From Promicromonospora iranensis (lineage in GTDB: Bacteria > Actinomycetota > Actinomycetes > Actinomycetales > Cellulomonadaceae), in the NCBI RefSeq assembly GCF_028994775.1, contig NZ_JAJQMN010000003.1, forward strand, positions 186,001-250,000: DNA of 64,000 nt, given 5' to 3'. The position numbers and the translations under genes were made by a program. Below, one piece after another: positions 16,326 through 24,420 of this stretch. How positions within the stretch are numbered: position 1 is the stretch's first letter; every line of letters starts with the position of its first letter. Below the pieces are notes generated by a model, which saw only the letters and a program-made list of their open reading frames with translations, was not told where the DNA came from and ran no database searches.

Positions 16326-17677
16326 CGCGCACCCTGCTGGACCCCGCCATCACGACGACGCTCCGGGAGGCCGCCGACCGGGTGCGCGCCGCGTCGGGCG
16401 CACGCGTCGGCGACCTGGTCGAGGAGGCGCTGCTGCGCACCCTGACCGACACGATCACCCTGGGCGGCGACGGGACCGCGTTCGTCATCACCGGCGACAT
16501 CCCCGCCATGTGGATGCGCGACTCGACGACCCAGCTGACGCCCTACCTGCGGTTCCTCGGCTCGTGCCCGCCGCTCGCCGACCTGGTCGCCGCCGTCGTG
16601 CGGCGTCAGCTCGCCTGCCTGGACCACGACCCGTACGCGAACGCGTTCAACGACGGGCCGACCGGGGCCCATTACGATCCCGACGACGTCTGCGACGACC
16701 CGCACGTCTGGGAGCAGAAGTACGAGATCGACAGTCTCGCCTACCCCGTCACGCTGGCGCACACCCTCTGGCGCGCGACCGGCCGCACCGACATCTTCGA
16801 CAAGCGCGCGCACCGGGTGCTGCGGAAGATCACGCGCCAGCTCCGGGTCGAGCAGGACCACGACACCTCCGCGTACCGGTTCCAGCGGGAGACCGACATC
16901 CCGACCGAGACGCTGGCGCGGGACGGCCGTGGCAGCGCCGTCGGACGGACGGGCATGACGTGGAGCGGGTTCCGCCCCTCGGACGACGCCTGCACCTACG
17001 GCTACAACATCCCCGCGAACCTCTTCGCGGCGCAGGCCCTGCGCGCGATCGGCGAGATCGCCACCGAGGTGCTCGACGACGCCGCACTGGCCGCCGACGC
17101 GCCGGCGCTCTCCCGGGAGCTGGTCGAGGGGGTCGAGCGGTTCGGCGTCGTGGAAGCGCCGTCCGCCGACGGGTCCGCGGGCGCGGCAGGCGGCGGAGCC
17201 ACGCCGGGCCGTGGGTACGTCTATGCCTACGAGGTCGACGGGCTGGGCGGCGTGCTCCGCATGGACGACGCGAACACGCCGTCGCTGCTGTCGCTGCCGC
17301 TCGTCGCACCCGACGTGTACGACGAGGCCGTGTGGCGCGAGACCCGCGACTTCGTGCTGAGCCCCGCCAACCCGTACTACTTCACCGGCACGGCGGCGAG
17401 CGGCGTCGGCAGCCCCCACACCGCGCCGGGCCGCGTCTGGCCGATCGCACTGGCGGTCGAGGCGCTCACCGGCACGCCCGAGGACCGCGTCCGTGTCCTG
17501 GACCTCCTCGCCCGGACCGACGGCGGCACCCGACGCATGCACGAGGCGTTCGACGCGTCCGACCCGACGGTGTTCTCGCGGCCCTGGTTCTCCTGGGCGG
17601 ACTCGATGTTCTGCGAGCTCGCTCTCGTGGTCGCGGACGAGGCGGCCGCCGACGAGACGGCCGCGCGCGAAGAGTAG
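16313..17677 (+). CDS. GH125 exo-alpha-1,6-mannosidase
   Basis: 454-aa protein of family GH125 (formerly DUF1237), metal-independent inverting exo-alpha-1,6-mannosidases. Family blocks seen: TGDIPAMWMRDSTTQL, VWEQKYEIDSLAYPV, GMTWSGFRPSDDACTYGYN, NPYYFTG and SRPWFSWADSMFCELA. No signal peptide, so it acts in the cytoplasm. ATG 16313 has GAGAAGGG nine bases upstream; ATG 16322 overlaps the GH3 stop and is the alternative. This is the most specific clue to the locus substrate: alpha-1,6-linked mannose as in N-glycan core or yeast mannan. Last gene of the operon. Confidence 0.9.
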   Translation: MGAMTRTLLDPAITTTLREAADRVRAASGARVGDLVEEALLRTLTDTITLGGDGTAFVITGDIPAMWMRDSTTQLTPYLRFLGSCPPLADLVAAVVRRQLACLDHDPYANAFNDGPTGAHYDPDDVCDDPHVWEQKYEIDSLAYPVTLAHTLWRATGRTDIFDKRAHRVLRKITRQLRVEQDHDTSAYRFQRETDIPTETLARDGRGSAVGRTGMTWSGFRPSDDACTYGYNIPANLFAAQALRAIGEIATEVLDDAALAADAPALSRELVEGVERFGVVEAPSADGSAGAAGGGATPGRGYVYAYEVDGLGGVLRMDDANTPSLLSLPLVAPDVYDEAVWRETRDFVLSPANPYYFTGTAASGVGSPHTAPGRVWPIALAVEALTGTPEDRVRVLDLLARTDGGTRRMHEAFDASDPTVFSRPWFSWADSMFCELALVVADEAAADETAAREE

Positions 17678-17750
17678 GCGGAGCACCAGCCGGGAGCGGG
17701 AGGAGCGTAGATCGCGGGCATCGCCGAGGCGTGGACAGCTGTTTCGGTGG

Positions 17751-17867
17751 GTGCCAGGTGGGCCGGATTTCGTTCAGCTGAGACCCCACGATGCGGGCTC
17801 AGCTGAACTGTTCAGCCAGCGTGAAATAGCCGAGGCCAGAGCGAACGAAGTTCGGCAGACCTGGCAC
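17751..17867 (+). repeat. 117-bp nested quasi-palindromic intergenic repeat, copy B
   Basis: Second copy, same orientation as copy A. Outer arms are GTGCCAGGTG and ACCTGGCAC, middle arms GATTTCGTTC (16-25) and GAACGAAGTT (93-102), and the inner dyad GCTGAA-ctg-TTCAGC is at 52-66, all symmetric about position 59. It lies between the convergent ends of the GH125 and exporter genes. The rest of this roughly 295-bp gap shows nothing else recognisable. Confidence 0.8.
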
Positions 17868-17972
17868 CCCCGGCCAGAGTGGTGTCCGCCCCTCGCGTCG
17901 ACGTCGGCGTCACGGCAGGCCACGCGCCTCGCCGGCCAACCGCACCCCACCCGCCAAGCGGGTCCCACCGGC

Positions 17973-19160
17973 CTAGCGCGTCTCCTGGAGCGGGATGACC
18001 ACCCGGTTGATGACGAGGAGGCCCGCCGCCGCGACCGGGACCGCGACGAGCGCCCCGAGCACTCCACCGAGCGCCGCCCCGGCCAGCGCCGCGACGATGA
18101 CGAGAACGCCGGGCACCGCGACGGCGCGGCTCATCACCCGCGGCGACAGGACGTACGCCTCGACCTGCATGTACACGAGCAGGAAGATCGCGACGACGAG
18201 CGCGCCGACCGGGTTCACCGTCAGCGTCGCGAGCACCACCAGGATGGAGCCGATCACCGTTCCGACGACCGGGATCAGCGCCGCGACGAACGCGATGATG
18301 GCGAGCAGGATCGGGGCGGGGCTGCCCGCGAACACGGTCAGGAGCAGGGTGAACGTGGCGTTGGTGATCGCCAGGACCAGCTGGCCCGAGACATAGCGGC
18401 CGACGGAGTCCAGCACCTCGGTCAGGAGCGATCCGGTGAGGTCCCGTCGAGACCGGGGCACGAGCCGCAGGACGGCGGACACGATGGTCGGCAGCGTGAG
18501 GGCGATGTAGATCGTCAGGGCCGTGACGATGACGACGGCGGTCACGCCGTTGATCAGCCCGGTGCCGACCTGCAGCACGCCGCCCGCGATCGCCGAGAGC
18601 TGCCGGGGGTCGGCGAGCAGGTCGGTCAGCGACGACAACAACCCGTTCAGGTCGAAGGCGCCGAGGTTGCTGGTCACCCAGGCGTACCAGGCCTGGTCGG
18701 GCAGGTCGCGCAGCGCCTCGACGAGCTGGGTGCCGAAGACGCTGACCTGCTGGACGGCGAGCGGCAGGATCGCCACGACGAACAGCGCGATCACCATCGC
18801 GAACCCGACGACCAGCGTCGCCGCCGCCGCCCACCGCGGCAGTCCCCGCGAGATGAGGGAGCGGATCCCGGGCTCCAGGGCCAGCGCCAGGAACAGGGCC
18901 AGCCCGACGTACACGAGGACCGTCGCCGCCGCCGCGAGCGCGCCGAGTACCGCAAGGCCGGCGCCCACACCGAGGGTGGCGAGCATCGCGTAGCCGAACG
19001 GGCGTGCCGGCAGCCCGACCGCCGCGCCTTCGTGGCCCGCGGCGCCGGAGCGAGCCGCCGCCTGCGGTCTCCCGGGCACCCCCGAGTGGTACCTCGCGGT
19101 CAGCCTCCGTGCTGTCGGCGGCCGCGGCGCGGTGCCGGGGCGTTGCGGCAAGCGGGCCAT
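17973..19160 (-). CDS. AI-2E family transporter (PF01594 type)
   Basis: 395-aa polytopic membrane protein of the AI-2E/TqsA/PerM family: about eight membrane segments, the central soluble region between segments 3 and 4, and conserved late motifs (FVAALIPVVGTVIGSILVV, then PRVMSRAVAVPGVLVIVAAL). The family includes autoinducer-2 exporters and ion antiporters, so substrate is open. I chose ATG at 19160, with GGAG upstream; an in-frame extension to 19250 is possible but has a charged non-conserved leader. A second family member is at 62771-63979. Confidence 0.85.
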   Translation of the reverse strand: MARLPQRPGTAPRPPTARRLTARYHSGVPGRPQAAARSGAAGHEGAAVGLPARPFGYAMLATLGVGAGLAVLGALAAAATVLVYVGLALFLALALEPGIRSLISRGLPRWAAAATLVVGFAMVIALFVVAILPLAVQQVSVFGTQLVEALRDLPDQAWYAWVTSNLGAFDLNGLLSSLTDLLADPRQLSAIAGGVLQVGTGLINGVTAVVIVTALTIYIALTLPTIVSAVLRLVPRSRRDLTGSLLTEVLDSVGRYVSGQLVLAITNATFTLLLTVFAGSPAPILLAIIAFVAALIPVVGTVIGSILVVLATLTVNPVGALVVAIFLLVYMQVEAYVLSPRVMSRAVAVPGVLVIVAALAGAALGGVLGALVAVPVAAAGLLVINRVVIPLQETR

Positions 19161-19246
19161 GACGCTCCATCTCGATCCCCACGTGTCCCCGGTGGACACC
19201 TGTCGGGCCCCAGCCTCCCCGAAAGTGGCTCGCTTGTCGCCGACTC

Positions 19247-19288
19247 GCACGGCACGTCACGCACGGCACATCACGCACGGCACGTCAC
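19247..19288. repeat. Three 14-bp tandem repeats
   Basis: GCACGGCACGTCAC, GCACGGCACATCAC and GCACGGCACGTCAC in direct succession, in the intergenic region between the exporter and the alcohol dehydrogenase. Function unknown. Confidence 0.75.
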
Positions 19289-19430
19289 AGACGGCCGGGA
19301 CCTCGACGTGCTGAGGGGTACTGACCGGACCTCCCACACCGTGGGCGCGAGAGCGTCTGATGGGTTCCGATAGGAGCACTGAGCCCGTGGCCCACAGCTC
19401 GGCACGGGCATGAGGCAAGGAGAGACACCC

Positions 19431-20453
19431 ATGCGTGGAGTTGTCATGTACGCACCCGGCGACGTCCGCGTCGAGGAGCGCGAGGACGCGAAGATCGTCG
19501 AGCCGACCGACGCGGTGATCCGGGTGACCGCCGCCTGCATCTGCGGGTCGGACCTCTGGCCGTACCGCGGGATCGAAGCGCTGAACGGCCCGACCCCGAT
19601 GGGTCACGAGTACATCGGGATCGTCGAGCAGATCGGCGACGACGTCCGGGACATCAAGGTCGGCGACTACGTCGTCGGCTCGTTCGTCGCCTCCGACAAC
19701 ACCTGCGAGATCTGCCGGGCCGGCTACCAGTCCCGGTGCGTCCACAACGTGATGATGGGTTCGGTGGGCACACAGGCCCAGCTCGCCCGCATCCCGCTGG
19801 CCGACGGCACCCTCGTCGCCACCCCCGGCGCCCCCGACGCCGACCTGGTCCCGTCGCTGCTGGCCGCCTCCGACGTGCTGGGCACCGGCTGGTTCGCCGC
19901 GGTGGCCGCCGAGGCCGGCCCCGGCAAGACCATCGCGGTCGTCGGCGACGGCGCCGTGGGCCTCTCCGCGGTCCTGGCCGCCAAGCAGCTCGGCGCGGAA
20001 CGCATCATCGCGTTCAGCCGCCACCCCGAGCGGCAGGCCCTGGCCCGGGAGTTCGGCGCCACCGACATCATCGAGGAGCGCGGCGACGCCGGCGCCGCGA
20101 GGGTCAAGGAGCTCACCGGCGGGTACGGCGCCCACGGCGTCGTCGAGGCAGTCGGCACCGAGGAGTCGATGTGGCAGGCCATCAACTCCGCCCGGCCGGG
20201 CGGGTACGTCGGGTACGTCGGCGTCACGCACGGCGTCAAGCTCGACGGCCTGGACCTGTTCTTCACCGGTGTGCACCTGCACGGTGGCCCTGCCCCCGTG
20301 CGCCGGTTCCTGCCCGAGCTGATCCAGCTCATCTGGGACCGCGCGATCGACCCGGGCAAGGTCTTCGACCTCACCCTGCCGCTCGAGGACGCGGCCGAGG
20401 GCTACCGGGCGATGGACGAGCGACGCGCCACGAAGGTGCTGCTCACCCTCTGA
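19431..20453 (+). CDS. Zinc-dependent alcohol dehydrogenase (MDR superfamily)
   Basis: 340-aa medium-chain dehydrogenase. Catalytic zinc ligands are Cys38 (CICGSD) and His59-Glu60 (MGHEYIG). The structural-zinc loop reads DNTCEICRAGYQSRC, with Asp89 where the first Cys usually stands. The Rossmann domain has the GDGAVG dinucleotide motif near residue 169. ATG 19431 is preceded by AAGGAGA. It oxidises an alcohol or reduces an aldehyde; substrate unknown. A PQQ-type sugar dehydrogenase and an MmyB-type regulator follow, and all three genes share an ACCTCCCAC motif upstream, suggesting joint control. Confidence 0.87.
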   Translation: MRGVVMYAPGDVRVEEREDAKIVEPTDAVIRVTAACICGSDLWPYRGIEALNGPTPMGHEYIGIVEQIGDDVRDIKVGDYVVGSFVASDNTCEICRAGYQSRCVHNVMMGSVGTQAQLARIPLADGTLVATPGAPDADLVPSLLAASDVLGTGWFAAVAAEAGPGKTIAVVGDGAVGLSAVLAAKQLGAERIIAFSRHPERQALAREFGATDIIEERGDAGAARVKELTGGYGAHGVVEAVGTEESMWQAINSARPGGYVGYVGVTHGVKLDGLDLFFTGVHLHGGPAPVRRFLPELIQLIWDRAIDPGKVFDLTLPLEDAAEGYRAMDERRATKVLLTL

Positions 20454-20499
20454 CCCGCTCGACCGGCTCGACCCCTGGCCTCTTGGCCCGGACCCCGGC

Positions 20500-20530
20500 G
20501 GGTGGGAGGCTTTCTCCAGACCTCCCACCC
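20500..20530. terminator. Hairpin after the alcohol dehydrogenase
   Basis: GGGTGGGAGG (20500-20509) and CCTCCCACCC (20521-20530) form a perfect 10-bp stem with an 11-base loop. There is no T tract. It may instead be an operator, because CCTCCCAC recurs upstream of two neighbouring genes. Confidence 0.45.
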
Positions 20531-20595
20531 ACCTCCGGCGCGCCGTGAGGGCCGAGCACCACGCCGCCCACGTCCCGTGGTCACCAAGGAGAGCT

Positions 20596-21729
20596 ATGCG
20601 CCCCCGCTACATCGAGGCAGCCGTCGCTGCCGCCGTCCTCAGCCTCACGCTGACCGCCTGCACCGCTACGCCCACGCCCGCGTCCTCGTCACCGTCGCCG
20701 TCGGCCGGCACGTCGTCGTCAGCACCTCCGACGGCGTCGTCCGCCCCCGCCACGGCCGCCGGCGGTGTGCTGCCGACCGGCACGCCGGCCGACGTCGTCA
20801 CCGGCCTCGCCGCACCGTGGTCCGTCGTGTTCCTCGGCGACACGCCGCTGATCAGCCAGCGCGACGACGGGACCGTCCTCGAGGTCACGGGCGACGAGAC
20901 CCGGGCCATCGGTACCGTCGAGGGCGTCCAGCACGACGGCGAGTCGGGCCTGCTCGGGCTCGCCGTCGACGACGAGGACCGGCTCTACGCCTACTCCACC
21001 GGCCCGGACGGCAACCGTATCCAGCGCTTCGAGGTCACCGGCGAGCCCGGCTCCCTGGCTCTGGGCGAGGCCGAGACCATCATCGACGGCCTCCCCTCGG
21101 CCAGCTTCCACGACGGCGGCCGCATCGCCTTCGGTCCGGACGGCATGCTCTACGCCACCGTCGGCGACGCCGGGCAGACCGACGACGCGCAGGACCTCGA
21201 CAGCCTCGCCGGCAAGATCCTGCGCATGACCCCCGACGGCGACGTCCCCGACGACAACCCCTTCGACGGGTCGCTCGTCCACAGCTACGGGCACCGCAAT
21301 CCCCAGGGCATCGCCTGGGCCGACGACGGCACCCTGTTCGCCGCCGAGTTCGGCCAGAACACCTGGGACGAGCTCAACATCATCACCCCCGGCGGCAACT
21401 ACGGCTGGCCCCGCGTCGAGGGCATCGCCGGACAGGAGGACTACATCGACCCCGTCCAGCAGTGGAGCCCCGACCAGGCCAGCCCCAGCGGCATCGCCAT
21501 CACCGGCGGCACCATCTTCATCGCCAACCTGCGCGGCTCCGTGCTGCGCGCCGTCCCGGTCGCCGACCCCACCTCGTCCACCGACTTCTACGCCGGCGAG
21601 TACGGGCGCATCCGGGCCGTGACACCCGCTCCCGACGGCGATCTCTGGTTCCTCACCAACAACACCGACGGCCGCGGCACACCTCGCGACGGCGACGACC
21701 GCATCCTCAGCGTCGCGCTGGCCGAGTAG
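20596..21729 (+). CDS. PQQ-dependent sugar dehydrogenase (soluble GDH/Asd type), lipoprotein
   Basis: 377-aa six-bladed beta-propeller of the glucose/sorbosone dehydrogenase family. It has a signal peptide with lipobox LTAC (Cys22), then a Ser/Thr/Pro linker. Family motifs: GLAAPWSVVF, FHDGGRIAFGPDGMLYAT (the catalytic-type His region), YGHRNPQGIAW and EFGQNTWDELN. It acts on the outer face of the membrane, oxidising aldoses with PQQ if the cofactor is available; some relatives do not bind PQQ. ATG 20596 is preceded by AAGGAGAG. It sits between the Zn-alcohol dehydrogenase and the MmyB regulator. Confidence 0.87.
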   Translation: MRPRYIEAAVAAAVLSLTLTACTATPTPASSSPSPSAGTSSSAPPTASSAPATAAGGVLPTGTPADVVTGLAAPWSVVFLGDTPLISQRDDGTVLEVTGDETRAIGTVEGVQHDGESGLLGLAVDDEDRLYAYSTGPDGNRIQRFEVTGEPGSLALGEAETIIDGLPSASFHDGGRIAFGPDGMLYATVGDAGQTDDAQDLDSLAGKILRMTPDGDVPDDNPFDGSLVHSYGHRNPQGIAWADDGTLFAAEFGQNTWDELNIITPGGNYGWPRVEGIAGQEDYIDPVQQWSPDQASPSGIAITGGTIFIANLRGSVLRAVPVADPTSSTDFYAGEYGRIRAVTPAPDGDLWFLTNNTDGRGTPRDGDDRILSVALAE

Positions 21730-21793
21730 CCCTCGGCGCGGTCGTGCGGCCGGGGAGCCCTGTCAGAACCTCCCACCCCTACCGGACCACACC

Positions 21794-21806
21794 TACCGTG
21801 GAAGCC
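21794..21806 (+). promoter_or_regulatory. Leaderless -10 of the MmyB-type regulator
   Basis: TACCGT (21794-21799) is followed by seven bases and then ATG 21807, with no Shine-Dalgarno. An ACCTCCCACC motif (21770-21779) lies at the -35 distance. Confidence 0.45.
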
Positions 21807-22745
21807 ATGAGCACCAAGGTCGAGGTGCGGGAGTTCCTGGTCTCCCGCCGCGCGAACGTCACCCCGCAGCAGGCGGGCATCCCCGACTTCGGCGGGGAGC
21901 GCCGCGTGCCCGGGCTGCGCCGCGAGGAGGTCGCGATGCTCGCCGGCGTCAGCCTCGACTACTACACCCGGCTCGAGCGCGGGAACGTCCGCGGGGCGTC
22001 CGAGAGCGTGCTCGGCGCCATCGCCCGGGCCCTCCAGCTGAACGACGCCGAGCGCGAGTACCTCTTCGACCTGGCCCGCACCGCCCCCGCCTCCGCGGCC
22101 GCGCGCGACCGCAAGCCGGTCGCGCAGTCCGTTCGCACCTCGGTGCAGCGCGTGCTCGACAACATGACGGTGCCCGCGATCGTGCACAACTCGAACCAGG
22201 ACCTCGTCGCCGCGAACCTCATGGGCCGGGCCCTGTACGCCCCGCACTTCGACACCGACGGCACTCCGAACATCGCCCGGTTCATCTTCCTCGACAGCCG
22301 CGCCCGGGACTACTACGTCGACTGGCCCCAGGCCCGGCGAACCGCCGCGGCGATCATGCGCCTGGAAGCCGGGCGCGACCCGCTCAACCAGGAGCTCACC
22401 GCCCTGATCGGCGAGCTGTCCACCCGCAGCCCGCAGTTCCGCGAGGACTGGGCGGGGCACGACGTCCACGAGCACCGCACCGGCGTCAAGTCGTTCCACC
22501 ATCCCGAGGTCGGCCGGATCACCGTCGCCTTCGACGTGTTCGCGATGCCCGGCGAGGCAGGGCTGCAGATCGTGACCTACAGCCCTCCCCCGAACACCGG
22601 ATCCGCGGAGAAGTTCGCGCTGCTCGCGAGCTGGGCCGCGACCCAGGAGTCCGAGCGTGGGGCCGCGCGCACCGCGTCCCAGATGTCCGCCCCGACCAGG
22701 CGATCTGGCATGGCTCCCGGCACAGGAGCAGGCCAGATCGCTTGA
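21807..22745 (+). CDS. XRE regulator, MmyB-like
   Basis: 312-aa regulator with an N-terminal HTH_31 domain (VTPQQAGIPD, RRVPGLRREEVAMLAGVSLDYYTRLERG) and a C-terminal PAS-like MmyB ligand domain (VPAIVHNSNQDLVAANLMGRALY). MmyB-type proteins are known to bind hydrophobic ligands and to regulate neighbouring dehydrogenases. Here the neighbours are a Zn-alcohol dehydrogenase and a PQQ sugar dehydrogenase. The last 30 residues are low-complexity. A paralogue is at 54111. Confidence 0.9.
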   Translation: MSTKVEVREFLVSRRANVTPQQAGIPDFGGERRVPGLRREEVAMLAGVSLDYYTRLERGNVRGASESVLGAIARALQLNDAEREYLFDLARTAPASAAARDRKPVAQSVRTSVQRVLDNMTVPAIVHNSNQDLVAANLMGRALYAPHFDTDGTPNIARFIFLDSRARDYYVDWPQARRTAAAIMRLEAGRDPLNQELTALIGELSTRSPQFREDWAGHDVHEHRTGVKSFHHPEVGRITVAFDVFAMPGEAGLQIVTYSPPPNTGSAEKFALLASWAATQESERGAARTASQMSAPTRRSGMAPGTGAGQIA

Positions 22746-22750
22746 TCGGA

Positions 22751-22790
22751 GCGGACCGGGTCCGTGCTCGACCCGGTCGGCGCCGTCCGC
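22751..22790. terminator. Bidirectional hairpin between convergent genes
   Basis: ACCGGGTC (22755-22762) pairs with GACCCGGT (22770-22777) around a 7-base loop. Outer GCGGAC and GTCCGC extend the structure. It separates the MmyB regulator from the ABC permease. Confidence 0.55.
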
Positions 22791-23557
22791 TATTCCCAGC
22801 GGAACAGCAGGGCCGCGGTCACCACGCCGACGACGGTGGCGACGCCGAGGCTGATGAGGTGGACCGCGTCGACCGGGCCACCGACCCAGGCCGCGGACAG
22901 CGCCGCGACGGCAGCCCCGAAGGGCAGGCGTTCGCCGATCACGGCAAGCGTTTCGGGGAGCCCGGAGGCACCGCCGAACATGCCGCCGAGGGCCCCGAGA
23001 GCGAAGAACGTGATGAGGCCGATGGCCACCGCCGAGTTGGGTGTCGGCGCGACGGCGGCGACGATCATGCCGACGGCGTACATCGCCGCCATCGCGAGCC
23101 CGTAGACCGCGAAGGCCGCCCCGAGGTCGACCGGAGGACGGGCGTCGAAGGCCAGGAACGCCACGGCGAGCGCACCGGCGAGGCCGACGAGGGCCTGCAG
23201 CACGCTCACGATCACCTGGGCCACCAGCACCATGGCCGGGGACGCCGGGGTGACCGCGAGCCGCCGCAGGATGCCGCTGCGCCGGTAGTAGGCGAGAAAG
23301 CTGGGCATGTTGATGATGCCGATGCTCGCCAGGACCATCGTCAGCACCAGCGGCAGGACGTAGACCTCCAGGGCGGTGAGCTCACCGACCACCACCTGGT
23401 CGCCCGCCGACTGCGCGCTCATCACCAGGATCAGCAGGGGCAGCAGCACCGGGACCACCAGGCCCGCGGTGTCCCGCACGACCATCTTGGCCTCGCACCC
23501 GACAAGGGTCAGCCACGACCTCACGCCCGGTCGCCGGGCCTCGATCACCGTACTCAT
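22790..23557 (-). CDS. ABC-2 type permease
   Basis: 255-aa ABC-2 export permease with six membrane segments. The first is preceded by a short cytoplasmic region, and the RRSGILRRLAVTPASP coupling region near residues 93-108 is typical of drug/lipid exporters. The start ATG 23557 overlaps the ATPase stop (ATGA). It works with the ATPase encoded upstream as a drug- or lipid-type exporter. The divergently encoded sensor kinase and response regulator probably control it. Confidence 0.88.
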   Translation of the reverse strand: MSTVIEARRPGVRSWLTLVGCEAKMVVRDTAGLVVPVLLPLLILVMSAQSAGDQVVVGELTALEVYVLPLVLTMVLASIGIINMPSFLAYYRRSGILRRLAVTPASPAMVLVAQVIVSVLQALVGLAGALAVAFLAFDARPPVDLGAAFAVYGLAMAAMYAVGMIVAAVAPTPNSAVAIGLITFFALGALGGMFGGASGLPETLAVIGERLPFGAAVAALSAAWVGGPVDAVHLISLGVATVVGVVTAALLFRWE

Positions 23558-24306
23558 CCGACGTCCTCCAGCTGCTTTCCGGTCAGGGCGACGAACGCGT
23601 CGTCCAGGGTCTGTGTCCCCGCCCGCGCCACCAGGCCGGCGGGTGTCTCGATGGCGACCACGCGCCCGGCGTCGAGCAGCGCCACCCGGTCGCAGAGCCG
23701 TTCGACCTCCTCCATCGCGTGACTGACCAGCACGATGGTCACGCCCTCGTCCCGCAGCCGTTCGATGGTGGTCCACATGCGGCGCCGCGCACGGGGGTCG
23801 AGGCCCGTGGTGAGCTCGTCGAGGATCACCACGCGCGGCCGTCCGACGAGCGCGAGGGCGATGGAGAGCCGCTGCTGCTGGCCGCCGGACAGCTTCTCGA
23901 ACCGCACCCTGCGCTGCTCCTCCAGGCCGACCAGCTCCACGAGCTCGTCCGCCGGGCGCGGATCCGGGTAGAAGCTGCGGTAGAGCCCGATCAGCTCGGA
24001 CACGGTGAGCGCCCCGTGCAGGTAGGACTCCTGCAGCTGGACACCGAGCACCTGCCGGACCGTGGCGCGGTCGCGTCGCGGGTCCAGGCCCAGCAGGCTG
24101 ACCGCTCCGCGGCCGGGCCGGCGCAGCCCGGCGATCATCTCGACGGTGGTGGTCTTGCCCGCGCCGTTGGTGCCGAGGATCCCGAAGATCTCGCCGGGTT
24201 CGACCCGCAGGCTCACGTCGTCGACCGCGACCTTGTGGCCGTAGCGCTTGTGGAGGTGCTCGGCGACGATCGCCGGCTCCCCGCCTCCCGTTTCTCTGCT
24301 GTTCAT
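23554..24306 (-). CDS. ABC transporter ATPase (drug export type)
   Basis: 250-aa ATPase. Walker A GTNGAGKTT begins at residue 45, signature KLSGGQQQR, Walker B VVILDELTTGLDPRAR and the switch His in VSHAMEEVERL. This is the CcmA/DrrA class that pairs with ABC-2 permeases. ATG 24306 has no clear Shine-Dalgarno, and TAGCGT lies eight bases upstream, so the leader is at most very short. It forms an operon with the permease and is divergent from the two-component system. Confidence 0.9.
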   Translation of the reverse strand: MNSRETGGGEPAIVAEHLHKRYGHKVAVDDVSLRVEPGEIFGILGTNGAGKTTTVEMIAGLRRPGRGAVSLLGLDPRRDRATVRQVLGVQLQESYLHGALTVSELIGLYRSFYPDPRPADELVELVGLEEQRRVRFEKLSGGQQQRLSIALALVGRPRVVILDELTTGLDPRARRRMWTTIERLRDEGVTIVLVSHAMEEVERLCDRVALLDAGRVVAIETPAGLVARAGTQTLDDAFVALTGKQLEDVG

Positions 24307-24407
24307 GGCACAGGACGCTAGGCGGGCCGCACCCGCCGGCGCGCGTGCCGTTGGTCAGGGATGTGAACCATGACTTTCGGCACGGGCGGACCTCCCCGGT
24401 CCACCCG

Positions 24408-24420
24408 TAGGGTGGCTGTC
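24408..24420 (+). promoter_or_regulatory. Leaderless -10 of the sensor kinase
   Basis: TAGGGT (24408-24413), seven bases, then ATG 24421. This supports the 24421 start over the in-frame ATG at 24370. Confidence 0.45.

Noticed and set aside
17501-19373. Plus-strand frame over the AI-2E-type exporter
   Set aside because: Asp/Arg/Gln-rich shadow; the minus strand has clear membrane segments and family motifs.
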